Positions 21,746-33,181 of a stretch of 64,000 nt of DNA are shown here, one piece after another. The stretch comes from Ochotona curzoniae (Eukaryota > Chordata > Mammalia > Lagomorpha > Ochotonidae): positions 2,232,001 through 2,296,000 of the forward strand of contig NW_024465777.1 in NCBI RefSeq assembly GCF_017591425.1, written 5' to 3'. Each line of letters starts with the position of its first letter. Within the stretch, counting starts at the first letter, position 1. The notes below the pieces were generated by a model. The model made no database searches, had not been told where the DNA came from, and saw nothing but the letters and a program-made list of their open reading frames with translations. Position numbers and translations under genes: made by a program.

Positions 21746-22344
21746 CCCCTCCTGGGATAGTTGCCTTCCTAGCAGCAGGAGGCAGAGATTGTAAGGATTA
21801 AAGGCATTGTTGTCCAAGACAATGCTGGAGACAATACCCCAATCACCGTGGGTGCCCGCTGATTTCCATTGGCTCAGCCTTCCCGGGAGGGAAGCTGGGG
21901 CTTTAAGAAGAGGCTCCATGAGGCAGGGGGAACAAACAAACGGCCAGGAGGAGCAGCAAGCTCACAGCTGTGCCCCAGGTGCTGGGGAGAGAATGGGGCA
22001 GGAAGCGGGCAGGCCATTTCTTGCTTTCCTCTTCTTTCTTATTTGTTTGAGAAGCAACTTTACTTTCTAAATCGGTCATTGTCACCCGTTAGCCCTTGCC
22101 CCACCTGGGCCAGGGCCTCTGCTGCTAGGGGCTTAAGAGGAAGCTTAAGGAGACAGGAGGCGAGGGTGCCAGGTGTGGCCCAACCCGGCCTCAGCTGGCT
22201 GCGCTGGGGGAGCTTCCTGGATCCCCTTCAAGTGACCACAGCCTGGCAGACAGTTCCTGCCCAAGGTATGACTGGTCCAAGCTCAGCTTTGGAAGGCTGG
22301 ATAAAAAAGCAGGGTAGGGGGTGGCGAGGGCAGGGGATGGATGA

Positions 22345-22505
22345 GATCAGGCTGGGCAGCCAGACACATGGGTTTAGTGACCTGTCACCTGAGCACAACA
22401 CTGCAGGAGCCCCTGTTTGTGCACCTGCAAAATGAAAGGAGATGTTGCAAAGATGAAATGTCAGTGAAGTAAGCCTGGTGTGTGTAATCCACTCAGTGCA
22501 TTTTC
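22345..22505 (+). mobile_element. MIR SINE fragment
   Basis: 'gtgcacctgcaaaatgaaag' + 'gagatgttgcaaagatgaaa' recalls the plus-strand MIR 3' core. Confidence 0.45.
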
Positions 22506-22599
22506 TAACCCTCCTGCCCACTTACTAGAGAGGCCAGTGGGGAGCGGGCATCTCCTACACTCCCGGTACTTGTAAGGGAATCTGCCTATCCATCTATAT

Positions 22600-22765
22600 T
22601 AATGTGATCAGTACCATTATACTCTCCCCCACTTTACAGGTGAGAAAACTGAGGCACAAGGACAGGCAGAGTGAACCACTCACCCAGGGGCAGATACAGG
22701 CCAAGGGCCACATGAGGTATAGGCACTTTCCCCAGCAGTTCAGAAGCCAGTTCAGACATCATCCC
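22600..22765 (-). mobile_element. MIR SINE fragment
   Basis: 'cactttacaggtgagaaaac' + 'tgaggcacaagg' is a clear minus-strand MIR. Confidence 0.75.
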
Positions 22766-22834
22766 AGAGTGCCTGGCTTGGAGCCATAATTCCACTCTGT
22801 ATTCCAGATTCTGGCTGATGCCAATTCCAGGATG

Positions 22835-23005
22835 CAGCGCCCACAACACCAGTAGCTGGGTCCCTGCCAGGCAGTCCTTCAAGAGGCCTGGGTTCTGTCC
22901 CCAGCTTCAGCCTGGTCCAGTCCAGCCCAAGCTTTTTCGGGGCATCTGAGGTTGAACCAGCAGATGGGGAGTGTGCTCTCTCTCTGCCTCTCCAATACAA
23001 AAAAC
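22835..23005 (+). mobile_element. C-type SINE, 3' part
   Basis: 'cttcagcctggtccagtcca', 'gaggttgaaccagcagatgg' and the C/T-rich ending identify the 3' half of an old copy. Confidence 0.65.
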
Positions 23006-23589
23006 AAACCAACCCAAATGCTTTACAAATGAGGCAATACTCGCACTACAAGCACCTCCAGCCCCCAGCCACCCACTTCAGCAACGGGCGAGCAAGAGTT
23101 ATCGTGACCCCACCCAGGTTGACAGAGGAGGAAGCTGAGAGCATTGGTGCCTAGCCTGCCCACCCAGAGTTAGGAAGCCTGCGGCCTGGCCTGGAGGGCC
23201 ACATGCTCGCCCTCTGTAGGAACTGTCCCCTCCCCTGCTGGAGATGCCCTCTAAGCCCTCATCCCTGGCCATCCCTACACCCGGAGGCAAGGGTGGGTGG
23301 GGTGGGGGCTTGGAAGGTGTCGGGGATGAGGAGGCGGGGGCAGGATGGGGACGGGACAATGCCAGCTTTGCAGTCAGAGGGGCTGGGATCCTAAGCCACT
23401 GGGAGGCAGCATGGGCTTCTAACACATGCTCCATAAGCCGGCTCGATTTGGGGCTGTTAGACCTTACAGCTGCTCCCAGGGACGATTGGAGGAGCAGAGG
23501 CAGAGCAGGGGGAGGTGGCTGGGGTAGCATCTTGCTGAAGGGACCCATGAGTGGAAGTCTGGAGTCAGGGACAGACAGGGCGTCAGGTA

Positions 23590-23700
23590 GCCTGCCTTCT
23601 AGGTGGGCTTCTATCACCAGCTTGTCCTGGGCAAGTCTCTTGTCCCTCTTGGGTCTCAGTGTCCTCATTTGCAAGTCCCCCGCACTGCTGCCTCACTCCT
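23590..23700 (+). mobile_element. MIR SINE fragment
   Basis: 'tgtcctgggcaagtctcttg' + 'tcccttttgggtctcagtg'-like text and 'cctcatttgcaagt' show the MIR core. Confidence 0.65.
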
Positions 23701-24560
23701 GACCCCTCTCCATCCCGCCTCCCCACATGTGAATGGAGTGTCATGTCCCTAGGAGACTGTGTTTCTTGTCAGTAACATAAGACAGTGACAGGGCCAACTC
23801 CCAGCTCCCTGTGGGTGTTCCAGGCCCATCCTCTTGGGACAGGTGGACACCGTGTGGGGGACACTCTCGTTGCTGTCACTGCTCTGGCACAGCCAAGGCT
23901 GTGGCTTAGCCCCTGCACACTGCAGGCTCCAGGAGGCCCAGGGCTCACCCTTGCCTGTCTATACCCACAGGCCAGGGCATGCCCAGGGCGACTCCTGGCC
24001 CCCTCTGTTCTTGGTCACACAGTCCTTTGCACCTCTGCCTGGGATCTCTAGTCTTCCATCTACAAGCTCACTCAATTGGCTCAGGCCCCAGGCCAGCCAC
24101 CACCCCCAACAAGCCACCCACCCGATCCAGACCCCAGCCCCCACCTATGTAATGCGGACAGCAGTACCCATCTCCTGTGTGGAGACACTTGGCACACCCA
24201 ACCCGTGTGCAGCTGATGTCAGCAACTTGTGTCTTGGACCCCCCAGACATTGCCCCCACAAGGGCTGCCCTCGTGTATCCAAAGTAACCTGAGTTTCTCT
24301 CCCAGTTCCCCCAGCTCAGTTCTTACAGAACTTGTCTGGCATCTGTTTAACTCAGATTAGGCCTGTTCCCCACCCACCTCAAACTCCCATGTTCTGTTCC
24401 TTGTACCTGTTATCTTGTGTATCCACAGATAGTTGAAACAATGGATAAACGAAGCCTCAGCTATTCTGAATTCATTAGCTCTCCCCTGTACTCTGGCCTA
24501 ACGTCAGGACTGCAGAGGCCAGAACCACCACTGGAACGGTCTCTTCTGTTAGCACCATTC
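23701..24560. other. unplaced C-rich sequence
   Basis: No exon recognised. Scattered C/T-rich phrases could be eroded L2. Confidence 0.3.
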
Positions 24561-24650
24561 ATAGTCCCCACATACCGAGTATTCAGTATGTGCCAGGCAT
24601 GGGGCATAAAACGCTCAGTGTCATCTCTGTCACTCTGGGTTTGGGGTCCC
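24561..24650 (-). mobile_element. L2 LINE 3' end fragment
   Basis: 'gagtattcagtatgtgccag' + 'gcatggggcataaaacgctc' is a reversed L2 ending. Confidence 0.55.
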
Positions 24651-24699
24651 AGTATTATTATTTCCTGAATAAGCAAACTTGGTCTCTTGGAGAAATAAA

Positions 24700-24945
24700 A
24701 GAATTGTCTTATAATAGCTGCCCACAATATTGGCATTCCATAGGAGTGCCAGTTTGAGTCCCAGCTGCTCCACTTCTGCTCTAGCTCCTTGCCAATGTGC
24801 CTAGGAGGGCAATGGAAAATGGTTGCGTGCTTGGGCCCCCACACCCATGTAGAATTCCAGGCTCCCGGCTTCAGTCCAGCCCAGCCCGGCCCTAGTCATT
24901 GCAGGCATTTAGGGAGTGACCCAGTAGGTGGAAGATCTCTCAGAG
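24700..24945 (+). mobile_element. C-type SINE, plus strand, old
   Basis: 'agtttgagtcccagctgctc', 'cacacccatgtagaattcca' and 'tttagggagtgacccagtag'. The tail is eroded. Confidence 0.8.
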
Positions 24946-24965
24946 CTGGCCCCAAAGCCTTCCTA

Positions 24966-25455
24966 TCTAGAACAGTTTCACTTCCTGTAGCATTTGCCCT
25001 TGATCATCTCTCCTTGTAGAATTTCTTGCCTCCCACGGAAGATTTGGCTCCTCCCTAAGTGTCTTTCACTTTCTCCTCTGTCTTCTTTCGAAGGTCTGTC
25101 CAGTTCTTGCTTGGTGGGGTTCCCCAGGGTTCTGTTCCCAGACAGAAAACCTACACAGGGACACATTTTGTCAGCTTGGTATATTTCCCCAACTCCTTTC
25201 ATTTGTTGTCTATGTGGAATGCATCATAGGGCCTTGCCGGCTGAAAAGGCATTGGGCCAATTATAGTGCCCCATTTTCCTTGATACAATGATTGGTTTGA
25301 GGCTGGGTGTATGACACAAACTGAGCCAATCAGAGCCTTCCCTGGGACTTTGGAATTAGTGGAAAAACTGGCTGTCTCCATTTGAAGCAGGAGCTGGTAG
25401 GATGTGAACTCATGAGCATGGAACTGGAGAGGGCCTGTTTGTCATACCAGAGGAG
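24966..25455. other. unplaced; possible ancient mammalian repeat
   Basis: The part at about 25240-25420 ('gtgtatgacacaaactgagc' + 'caatcagagccttccctggg') resembles a widespread old mammalian repeat whose family name I cannot give with confidence. Confidence 0.35.
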
Positions 25456-25765
25456 GCTGATGGACTAGCATTGTGGCACAGCCATTCAAGCTACCCCCTA
25501 TGGCATAGTCCCATATACGAGCATCTGTTCAAGTCCTGGCTGCTCCGCTTCTGATCTAACTCCCTGCTAATGTACCTGCAAAGATCAATGAAAATGGCCT
25601 GAGTACTCGCGACCCTGACACCCACATGGGAGACCCAGATGGAGTTCTATGCTCCTTGCTTTGGCCTCACCCAGCCCTGGTCATTGCAGTCATTTGGGGG
25701 GTGAGCCAGCAGATGGAAGATTTTACTCTCTGTAACTCCACTTTTCAAATACAAAATTTTAAAGG
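25456..25765 (+). mobile_element. C-type SINE, plus strand, old
   Basis: 'ggactagcattgtggcacag' to 'ctccacttttcaaatacaaa'. It meets the next SINE tail to tail. Confidence 0.85.
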
Positions 25766-25999
25766 AAGGAAAGAAAGGGAGAGAGAGTTCCCAATATCTG
25801 GTTCACTCTCCAAATGCCCTCAGGGGTCAGGGGAGCTGAGGACAGGCACTGGAAACTCAAACCAAAACTCCAGTACTGGAGCCATCACTCCTTACCACTG
25901 CCTCCTGGGATCTGCATTGGCAGGGAACTGATCAGTCAATTATAACCAAACCCAAGTTCTCCTAGGTGCCCCATGGGCATGTTAACCACTCAGCCAAAC
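25766..25999 (-). mobile_element. C-type SINE, minus strand, old
   Basis: 'gggagagagagttcccaata' + 'tctggttcactctccaaatg', to 'catgttaaccactcagcc'. Confidence 0.75.
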
Positions 26000-26376
26000 A
26001 CTCACCCGTTTCACAAAGAAAGGCAGAAGCAGACAGAGCTGGCTCTAAGGGGCAGCAGGGAGCCACCCTGATGACATTCTCAGACCCCAGGCGCGACAAG
26101 GCCCCCATGCGATTCCCCTGAGACCCCGAGGTGGAAGATCCACCACATTTCAGCAACCTGTCGCTTGTTTTCCCTAACCTAGTTTGACCTGAGTTTTTGT
26201 CATCTGCTTCATATAGTATTACCTTCCCTCTTCAGCCCCTCAAGGTGATCTTGGACCTTACTGACTCCCATGTCCAGGTGTGCAGGTGTCCAATGCAGAA
26301 TGGTGGTGTGACAGGTGCATCTACAATGACCTTATTCCCCTGCTGCCTTCTGGGGTGCCCCAACACAAGTATGCTT

Positions 26377-26541
26377 TTTAAAGATTAATTGATTGATTGA
26401 TTTGAAAGGTAGAGTTAGAGGAAGAGAGTCCCTCCATCCACTGGTTCACTCCCCACATAGTTGCAGGGGCTGGACTGGTCTGAAACCAGGAGCTCTGTCT
26501 GGATCTCCCACGTGGGTGGCAGGGGTCCAGGTACACTGCTC
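26377..26541 (-). mobile_element. C-type SINE, minus strand, truncated
   Basis: 'gattgatttgaaaggtagag' and 'ccactggttcactccccaca' to 'ccaggtacactgctcc'. The SINE's own 5' half is missing. Confidence 0.75.
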
Positions 26542-26649
26542 CAGTCAATGCTTCCTTCCTCACTCCCACCGCCGTTTGCTTTGGCTCAGGCCACTCTGCC
26601 CTCCCTGCAACATCCATTCCTCTTGCCTCCTCTCCTCCATCTTCCTTCT

Positions 26650-27050
26650 TTTTAATCTCCACACCTCATTACCACAGTGATTTTTCTAGAACCCTCACCT
26701 GACCAAGTCATTCCCTATTAACCTCCGGGTGAACTCCAAGCTCTCCATTTTGAACTTGGCTTCCCCTTGAGCCATTTCTTCCCTGTGTTTCCTGTCAGAC
26801 TCTCAGGGCCTCCCCTTGAGCCCCCAACACACTGGCCTGCCCCAGACTTTGCCACTGGCGTTCATTATCACACAGCCCATGCCTTAACCCTTTTCCTGAT
26901 TGAACTCCAGATGCCATGGAGGCGGCCTCCTCCCCAGAGCTTGTCCCCAGGTATCCTCAGTCTGAGCCCTCCCTGCTCTGAGTCCCATCAAGCCCCAAAC
27001 CTGTTTCACAACCCACTCCTGCAGGTGCGCCCTGAGCTGCATACTGGCTA
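26650..27050 (+). mobile_element. L2 LINE fragment
   Basis: 'cctgaccaagtcattcccta' + 'ttaacctccgggtgaactcc' + 'aagctctccattttgaactt' is a typical L2 3' region order (coding-end remnant, no open frame kept). Confidence 0.65.
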
Positions 27051-27139
27051 AGTTGGGTCCTAAGGACAGAACGTCCCAGAAGTGCTTGGGGCAAGCAGAT
27101 AGCACACAATTCCTGCACTGGGTCTTCACAGCTCTGCAT

Positions 27140-27295
27140 TGTCAGGGAAGGCATTATCTGTCCCACATTACAGATGGAAAATGTTCAGAGAGTTGAGCAT
27201 GGAGTGAAGTCCCCACCTGGGGAAGCCCCTGCCCCTCAGGCTCTTGTGGATCCAAACGTCTCATTTCCCAACTGCCAGCTGTGAGCTAAGGAAAA
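27140..27295 (-). mobile_element. MIR SINE fragment
   Basis: 'cattatctgtcccacattac' + 'agatggaaaatgttcagaga' is a minus-strand MIR. Confidence 0.7.
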
Positions 27296-27589
27296 CCGGC
27301 CCATCTAAGTGGGAAGAGGGATTTGCGGCCTGCGTGGCACAAGTGGCACCAGGCGATAGGAACTGCACAAAGCACTACCGTGCCAGCTGATGCCACAGTG
27401 TTCTCCCTCCTCATTCCCACTGCCCTGTTACCAACACAGGCTGTGCACTCCTGAGGCACAAAGGGGAAACGAGGCACAGACCAGTCCAGTCTGGCCCCTC
27501 TCTCAGCGGGCTCCTCCTACACCTGGGTTATTGGTGCAGCACTGGTCAGTCTATACCTCAATCATCCTTTCCCCCACCTCACCAGCCTG

Positions 27590-27675
27590 ATGCTGGGAGA
27601 TGGCGCTTTTCCCATTTCACAGAAGCAGCATCTGAGACTCAGAAAGTAAACCGCGGGGCTAGGAAATGACCTGTG
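27590..27675 (-). mobile_element. MIR SINE fragment
   Basis: 'cttttcccatttcacagaag' + 'cagcatctgagactcagaaa' is a minus-strand MIR directly beside the CpG island. Confidence 0.7.
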
Positions 27676-27689
27676 GAGGTGCCTGCAGC

Positions 27690-28170
27690 CCCCGGGACAC
27701 AGCTGGTGGGGCGGGGGCCAGCAGAGCAGCGGCACCTCCTCCTGCCCGCAGAGTGCAGCAGGTGCGCACCGCCCGGTGGCGCCGGTGTGGGCGTGGGCGA
27801 GGGTCTCAGGCGGGCGGGGCCCCACGCCCATCCTCCCGCCCGCCGCCCTCTCTCCCGTGGCTGGTGGCAGGTGAGTGGGTGTCGAGGAACGGAGGAACCG
27901 CCAGGCAGCCGAGAAAACAGGACGCCGCAGAAATCAGATTACTCACCTGCAGCTGCGCCGCCCCAGGGCTAATAAAAGCAGGGCTTCCTGTTGTTTCTTT
28001 ATTACCACCCTCTGCCTCCCCAAGCCCCAGACCCTCCCAGCTGCAGCCGGAGCCCTAACGGATCGCCAGAAACCAGTAGCTTCAGGGTCCCCAGCACTCC
28101 CACGGCCATCTGCAGCAGGGGCTGCGTGCCGTCGTCTCCAGGGTGGCCTTCGCTCACCTGCGCAGGGGGT
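27690..28170. promoter_or_regulatory. CpG island, candidate orphan promoter
   Basis: I counted about 25 CpG in the 265 bases from 27700, at about 70 percent G+C, an observed/expected ratio near 0.7. Surroundings are CpG-poor. It holds a GC box (gggcggggcc near 27816), a 'gtgggcgtgggcg' EGR/KLF-like box near 27787, a TATA-like 'taataaaag' near 27968, a plus-strand donor-like GGCAG/GTGAGT near 27871, and minus-strand donor-like CTGCAG/GTGAGT near 27941-27949 and GCGCAG/GTGAGC near 28156. Which direction is transcribed, if any, cannot be settled. No coding exon is recognised, and it may be a promoter of a noncoding transcript or a first exon of a distant gene. Confidence 0.6.
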
Positions 28171-28199
28171 CAGCTGGGGCCCCGTGTAGCAGTATGGAT

Positions 28200-28526
28200 C
28201 CCCACACACTGCTTACACCTGCCGGACCAGAGCCTTCTGGGACCTGAGAGTGCGAATTCATTGAATTCACGCGGTCCCAGGTGATTTGTAGGTAGGGCTA
28301 AGTTCGAGAGCCACAGAGTTCAGATGCTACAGGTTTGTTTTTCCTAATTATGCCCCCCGAACGATGAGGGCTGGGACTTAAAGACCCTGACCTTGGGACC
28401 TCAATTTGCTCATTTGTTAAGTGGGTATGACATAAGCGGACCTGTTGGGATCCAGCCTCCCAGAAGGGCTGTGCATAGAGCTTCTCCAAAGCCTGGTCTC
28501 CACACTGGATGTCCAGACCTTTTCAA
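28200..28526. other. unplaced sequence, weak MIR
   Basis: A weak plus-strand MIR-like phrase, 'ctcatttgttaagtgggtat', sits at about 28410. No exon is recognised in the shore of the CpG island. Confidence 0.35.
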
Positions 28527-28757
28527 ATACGTGTATTTATTTCCATTTATTTGAAAGAGAGAGAGAGATTTCATCCAATAGTGTTGACTTTCCAAGTGCT
28601 CCCAGCATTCAGGGCTGCAACCTGGAACTCAACCAGACCTCCCACATGGGTGCACGGGCCCAGGATGCATGTTAGCGGGAATGAAACCACATGTGGTACT
28701 ACGGGATGTGGGCATCCCTACAAGTGGGGTCTTCAACCTTGAGCCAGATGCTCACCC
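28527..28757 (-). mobile_element. C-type SINE, minus strand, old
   Basis: 'ccatttatttgaaagagaga' to 'gatgtgggcatccctacaag'. Confidence 0.75.
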
Positions 28758-28759
28758 CT

Positions 28760-29628
28760 GCTGGCCTCTTCACAGCCCGTTGATGACCTCTGCCTCCCAG
28801 GTCAGCCACACCTTTCTCCCTCAAGCTGTCCCTTCCTTCAGCCTGAGGTGGAGGCTTCCTCCTAGTGGTCTCCCCAGCCCTGCTCAGCAGTTGCAGACAC
28901 CTTGGCCCGCTGCACACCCTGGACACCCTCCTGCTCGATGGGCAGCCTCAGCCCCTCCTGGTCCTGAGTGCCCCATGCAGGTGAGGCACCCCCTGGACTT
29001 CCATGCTTGGCGCCCCCGGAGCTCCCGTCTCACCTTGACCCGTCCCACCTTGACCGGCTCCTCTAGACTCACCACCTTGCTCTCGCCCAGCCTGCTTTTC
29101 CTTCTGGCGCTCTCTGACTCAGGACTTTGTCCCTGGACCTGACTGGAGTGACTCCATTGCCCACAGTCTTCCAGTCCAATGCACTTGACCCCCATCCCAA
29201 CAGTCCTGGAACTCATCCTTTCCTTTCTGGTCCTCTTGTGCCCATGCACGGTATGGCAGCTCCCGGGTTTAGGACTCCACAGTTTCTTACCTGGGAGATT
29301 TGAGCAGCTTCCCACTGGGCCATCCTGTGTCCAGCCTTAATCCTGGGCTGTAGTGGAGTTGGGGAGATGGTGCTGAGTGGCCTTGCTTCACACAGTGGGG
29401 GAGGGAGACATAGAGCTTTAAGGGCACAATCCCTACCCTCTGCTCCCTCAAGGCTCCCCAGGACAGGTGACACCCCCTCTTCACCCTGCCCCACAACATC
29501 GTGTATAGGGAAAGCTACTGAGCTTCTGGCTCAGGAGCAGGGCGAGTCTGTTGCCTTCGTAGTGTCTGAGTACTCAGCCTCAACATGCTTCAGTGATACT
29601 AATCTTTAGCTAACAGATAGAGGAAAAA
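28760..29628. other. unplaced C/T-rich sequence, possible old L2
   Basis: The C/T-rich text at 28770-29240 is similar in style to the L2 mid-3' region, but no single phrase is decisive. No exon is supported. Confidence 0.3.
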
Positions 29629-29949
29629 TGGAGCTGGCACGATAGCACATCAGGCTAAGCCTCTGCCTGTGGTGTCAGGCTCCCATGTGAACACTGGTTT
29701 GTGTCCCAGCTGCTCCACTTCTGATCCAGCTCCCTGCTTGTGGCCTGGGAAAGCAATTGAGGACGGCCCAAAGCCTTGGGACACTGCACCCACCTGGGAG
29801 ACTGGGAAGAAGCTCCTGGCTCCTGGATTTGGATCAGCTCAGCTCTGGCCATGCAGCCATTTGGAGAGTGAATCACGGAATAGAAGATCTTTCTCTCTCT
29901 CCTTCTCTCTATAAACCTACCTTTGCAATAAAAATAAATTTTTTTTTTA
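29629..29949 (+). mobile_element. C-type SINE, plus strand
   Basis: 'ggagctggcacgatagcaca' to 'cctttgcaataaaaataaa'. The tail faces the next, inverted SINE. Confidence 0.9.
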
Positions 29950-29974
29950 ATTTGAACTAGTTTATTCATTTTTT

Positions 29975-30292
29975 TAATTAAAGATTTATTTATTTTTATT
30001 GCAAAGTCAGCTATACAGAGAGGAGGAGAGACAGAGAGGAAGATCTTCCATCAGATGATTCACTCCCCAAGTGAGCGCAACAGCTGATGCTGTGCCGATC
30101 CGGAGCCAGGAGCCAATAGCCATGAAATTCCTCCAGGTCTCCCACACGGGTGCAGGGTCCCAAGGCTTTGGGCCGTCCTTGACTGCTTTCCCAAGCCACA
30201 AACAGGGAGCTGGATGGGAAGTGGAGGTGCCCATATGGGATCCCAGCACGTTCAGGGCGAGGAGTTTAGCCACTAGGTCACACTGCCAGGCC
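29975..30292 (-). mobile_element. C-type SINE, minus strand, young
   Basis: 'gcaaagtcagctatacagag' to 'taggtcacactgccaggccc'. A stretch 'aaataaataaatctttaaaa' right after it is SINE tail sequence. It may be the displaced tail of the plus-strand SINE to the left. Confidence 0.9.
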
Positions 30293-30419
30293 CAAATAAA
30301 TAAATCTTTAAAAACAAAACAAGCAAACAACAACAACAACAAAAAAAAAAACAGAAAAGAAAGAAAATGAACACCTGTGAAGTTTTTGCCCCTCTTGGAG
30401 ACCGGGGGCAGACCACAGA

Positions 30420-30575
30420 AACTCCCTATGTGTGCCTCTCTGTATGTGCCCCGATACCTATGTGTGCTCCTTGTGTGTCCTGTGTGTGTCCCTTCTGTGT
30501 GCCCCCCGTGTGCCCCGTATTTGCCCCCCGTGTGCTCCCGTGTGCCCCGTATTTGCCCCCCTGTGTGCCCTGAGG
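30420..30575. repeat. TGTGCCCC-type minisatellite
   Basis: Units built from tgtgccccgtatttgccccc recur imperfectly, with two near-identical higher-order copies at about 30510-30562. Open frames across it are Cys/Pro-rich artefacts of the repeat. Confidence 0.75.
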
Positions 30576-30699
30576 TGGTTTCCTGTCTTCCTTCCAAGAG
30601 AAATACTCTCCAAGGGTGTGGTCACATTCCCTTTGCTCTAAAAAGCCAAGCGCTTCTCCACTTGGTGATGAATCCTGTTCACGTACAGAACCTCTGGTG

Positions 30700-30850
30700 T
30701 AACTTCTTCCATGCATTGCTATTTTCTAAAATACGTCCATGCTTTTGCATTCTTAGCTGCCATCCATTCATTTTCTCTACTGTCTAGTACTCTAATGAGG
30801 CTGTAGTTACTTTATTCTCCAGTCAGTGGGTAAGTGTGTGGTTCCCAGAT
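30700..30850 (+). mobile_element. possible old LINE-1 fragment
   Basis: 'gccatccattcattttctct' and 'ccagtcagtgggtaagtgtg' + 'tggttcccag' loosely follow the order of the L1 3' region. Confidence 0.3.
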
Positions 30851-31495
30851 TTATTTTTTTTCAAGACTTATTTATTTTACCTGAAGAGTTACAGAGAGAG
30901 AGACAGACAGAGAGAGAGACACAGAGAGAGAGAGATATTCTTCGTCTGTGGTCACTCCCCAAATGACCACAATGGCCAGATCTGGGCCAATTCAAAGCTG
31001 AGAGCCAGGAGCCTCTTCTGGGTCTCCCATGTGGGTGCCCAAGGGTGTCAGCCATGCTTCGCTGCTTTCCCAGGTACCTCAGCAGGGAGCTGGAATGGAA
31101 GTTGGGCAGCTAAGATTCAAACTGGCACCCATACAGGCTGCTGGTACTTTCAGGTAGAGGATTTTTTTTTAAAAAGATTTGTTTATTTTTATTGCCAAGT
31201 CAGAAATATTGAGAGAGGAGGAGAGACAGAGAGGAAGATCTTCCGTCCGATGGTTCACTCCCCAAGCAGCCGCAATGGCTGGAACTGAGCCAATCCAGGT
31301 AGGGTCCCGAGGCTTTGGACCATCCTCGACTGCTTTGTCAGGCCACAAGCAGGGAGCTGGATGGGAAGCGGGGTCGCCGAGATTAGAACTGGTGACATAT
31401 GGGATCCTGGCACTTGCAAGGTGAGGACTTTAACCACTGAGCTACCGTGTCGGGCCCTCAGGTAGAGGATTAGCCTGTTGAGTCACTGCCTCTTC
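30848..31495 (-). mobile_element. older minus-strand C-type SINE, split by a younger one
   Basis: The body runs from 'cttatttattttacctgaag' to 'tttcaggtagagg' and resumes at 31458 ('ttagcctgttgagtcactgc'). Confidence 0.85.
31164..31456 (-). mobile_element. nested young C-type SINE, minus strand
   Basis: 'gccaagtcagaaatattgag' to 'gagctaccgtgtcgggcc'. A perfect 14-base TSD, TCAGGTAGAGGATT, lies at 31150-31163 and 31458-31471. Confidence 0.95.
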
Positions 31496-31717
31496 TGCTA
31501 ATTTTTTTAAAATAGAGTTATCTTCTGAAACTGCAGATCATAGAGCATGGAGCTGGCCACAAATCCACATCTGTCAGTTCAAGGACCCTTTGTCCCCATC
31601 CCTCTGCCATTTGTCCATTTATTCGTCAAACATCTCCTGATTGCAGTGAATGGCTGGAGAGGGCTTGGGAGTTGTGGTGAGGAGTATAGACCCTGAAGCC
31701 CCTTTACTTACATGTTT

Positions 31718-32005
31718 GGAAAATTTTATTTTAAAGAGAGAGGGAGACACCCTGTCACACACAGTTCCCACCCTCTGGTTCGCTCCCCAAATGCCCCAAT
31801 GCTGTGGCTGAGTCAGGCCAACACCCAGAACTAGGGACTCAATCCAGCGTCCCCTGTGGCTGGTGGGAACCCAGCTCCCCGAGCCATCACCTGGTGCGCA
31901 TATGCGCTGCTGTGAGGAGTCAGAGCCCGGACTCCAACCCAGGCACCCCGACACAGGATGTGGACACCCCAATAGGCATCTTAATTATTTGGCCCAATGC
32001 CCACG
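31718..32005 (-). mobile_element. C-type SINE, minus strand, old
   Basis: 'ttattttaaagagagaggga', 'ggttcgctccccaaatgccc' and 'gatgtggacaccccaatagg' mark a divergent copy. Confidence 0.8.
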
Positions 32006-32159
32006 TCTGTGCTGCTATGATATTAAGTAAATCACTTACCAATCTGTGTCTTCATTTCCTTATTTCTAAAGCAAGGATGAGCAGAAAGGTATCTTCCTCA
32101 TGAGGCTAGTGTAGGAAGAAAGAAGAGGTTAATTCATGTCAGAGGGTTTGGGACAGCGT

Positions 32160-32545
32160 CCAGCTTCCAGCCAGCACTGAATGAATGGCCAGTGTGTGCC
32201 AGACCCGGGGCATGCAGTGCACTATCCCCGGAATCTGCCAGGCTCAAAAGGCAGACGAGGACACAGACCTCAGGGAGCTCACCAGCCCCTGGAGGGGACA
32301 AGCCCAAAACAAGAAAGAAAGAAAAGAATGTGGCAAGAGTACAGAAGCAAACCACGAGGTGATGAGACAGCGAGTGACCAGGCGCTGACTCAGCCAGGTG
32401 GGCATGCCGGGAAAGCCCCCTGGAGGAGGTGACACATAGGCTGAGGGGTAAGGGATGAAGGGGAGCCACCCAGGCAGAGAGTAGAAAGCAAAGGGCAGAG
32501 GGCAGAGGGCAGCCCAGTGCAGGGAAAGGACATACCGAAGCCCCA
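32160..32545 (-). mobile_element. L2 LINE 3' region
   Basis: 'gaatggccagtgtgtgccag' and 'acctcagggagctcaccagc' are the reversed L2 3' end. The following text keeps the order for about 350 bases. A short 7-base repeat (agggcag, three copies) is at about 32492-32514. Confidence 0.6.
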
Positions 32546-33050
32546 ATCAGGGCTTGATGTTTCCAGGAACCACAAGCAGCAGCAGGATCGGAGCCTGGCG
32601 AGCAGGGAGGGGAGGCTGGGCAAGCAGGGGGCAAAGGGTCTGATGCCATTCCCAGGGCGGCTGGCTGTTCTGGCCAGTGCGGGTTATGCTCCCGTTTGTG
32701 TCTTACACAGACCACTCTGTCAGCCATGTGGACAGCTGTCTGGGAAGTCATCTTCATCCTTCTAGAAGCCACTCATATTTTCAGTCAATGCACCCTCTGG
32801 GCAGAGCAAGCCTCCCTAATGGATCTTACCCTGACAGGCTTGGGGGCTTTGCTTGTTTGAATCTGGGGCATGATGGTCCAGTGTGAGATCCTGACCGGAG
32901 ATGGCTGCTGAGGGAGTTACAGGAGGGTCTCCCAGATTGTACCTGCCCTGCTCAGCAGTGAAATGAAAATCATGGAAACAGACCCTTGCCAGGGGCTGCA
33001 CAGATGAACTAGGAAAGGATATGTCCCCAGGGGGATGGATCAGGATGGCA
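32546..33050. other. unplaced sequence, no gene seen
   Basis: No repeat or exon recognised between the L2 fragment and the GAT/GGT microsatellite. Confidence 0.35.
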
Positions 33051-33051
33051 A

Positions 33052-33181
33052 CTGATGATGGTGATGGTGGTGATGATGATGTAATGGTGGTGGTGGTGAT
33101 GATGGTAGTTGTGGTGGTATTGGTGGTGGTGATGATGGTGATGGTGATGATGGTGATGGTGGTGATGATGGTGGTGGTGGC
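33052..33181. repeat. GAT/GGT trinucleotide microsatellite
   Basis: Imperfect (GAT)n/(GGT)n array of about 130 bases. Frames across it read as long histidine or Met/Val runs, an artefact. Confidence 0.95.
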
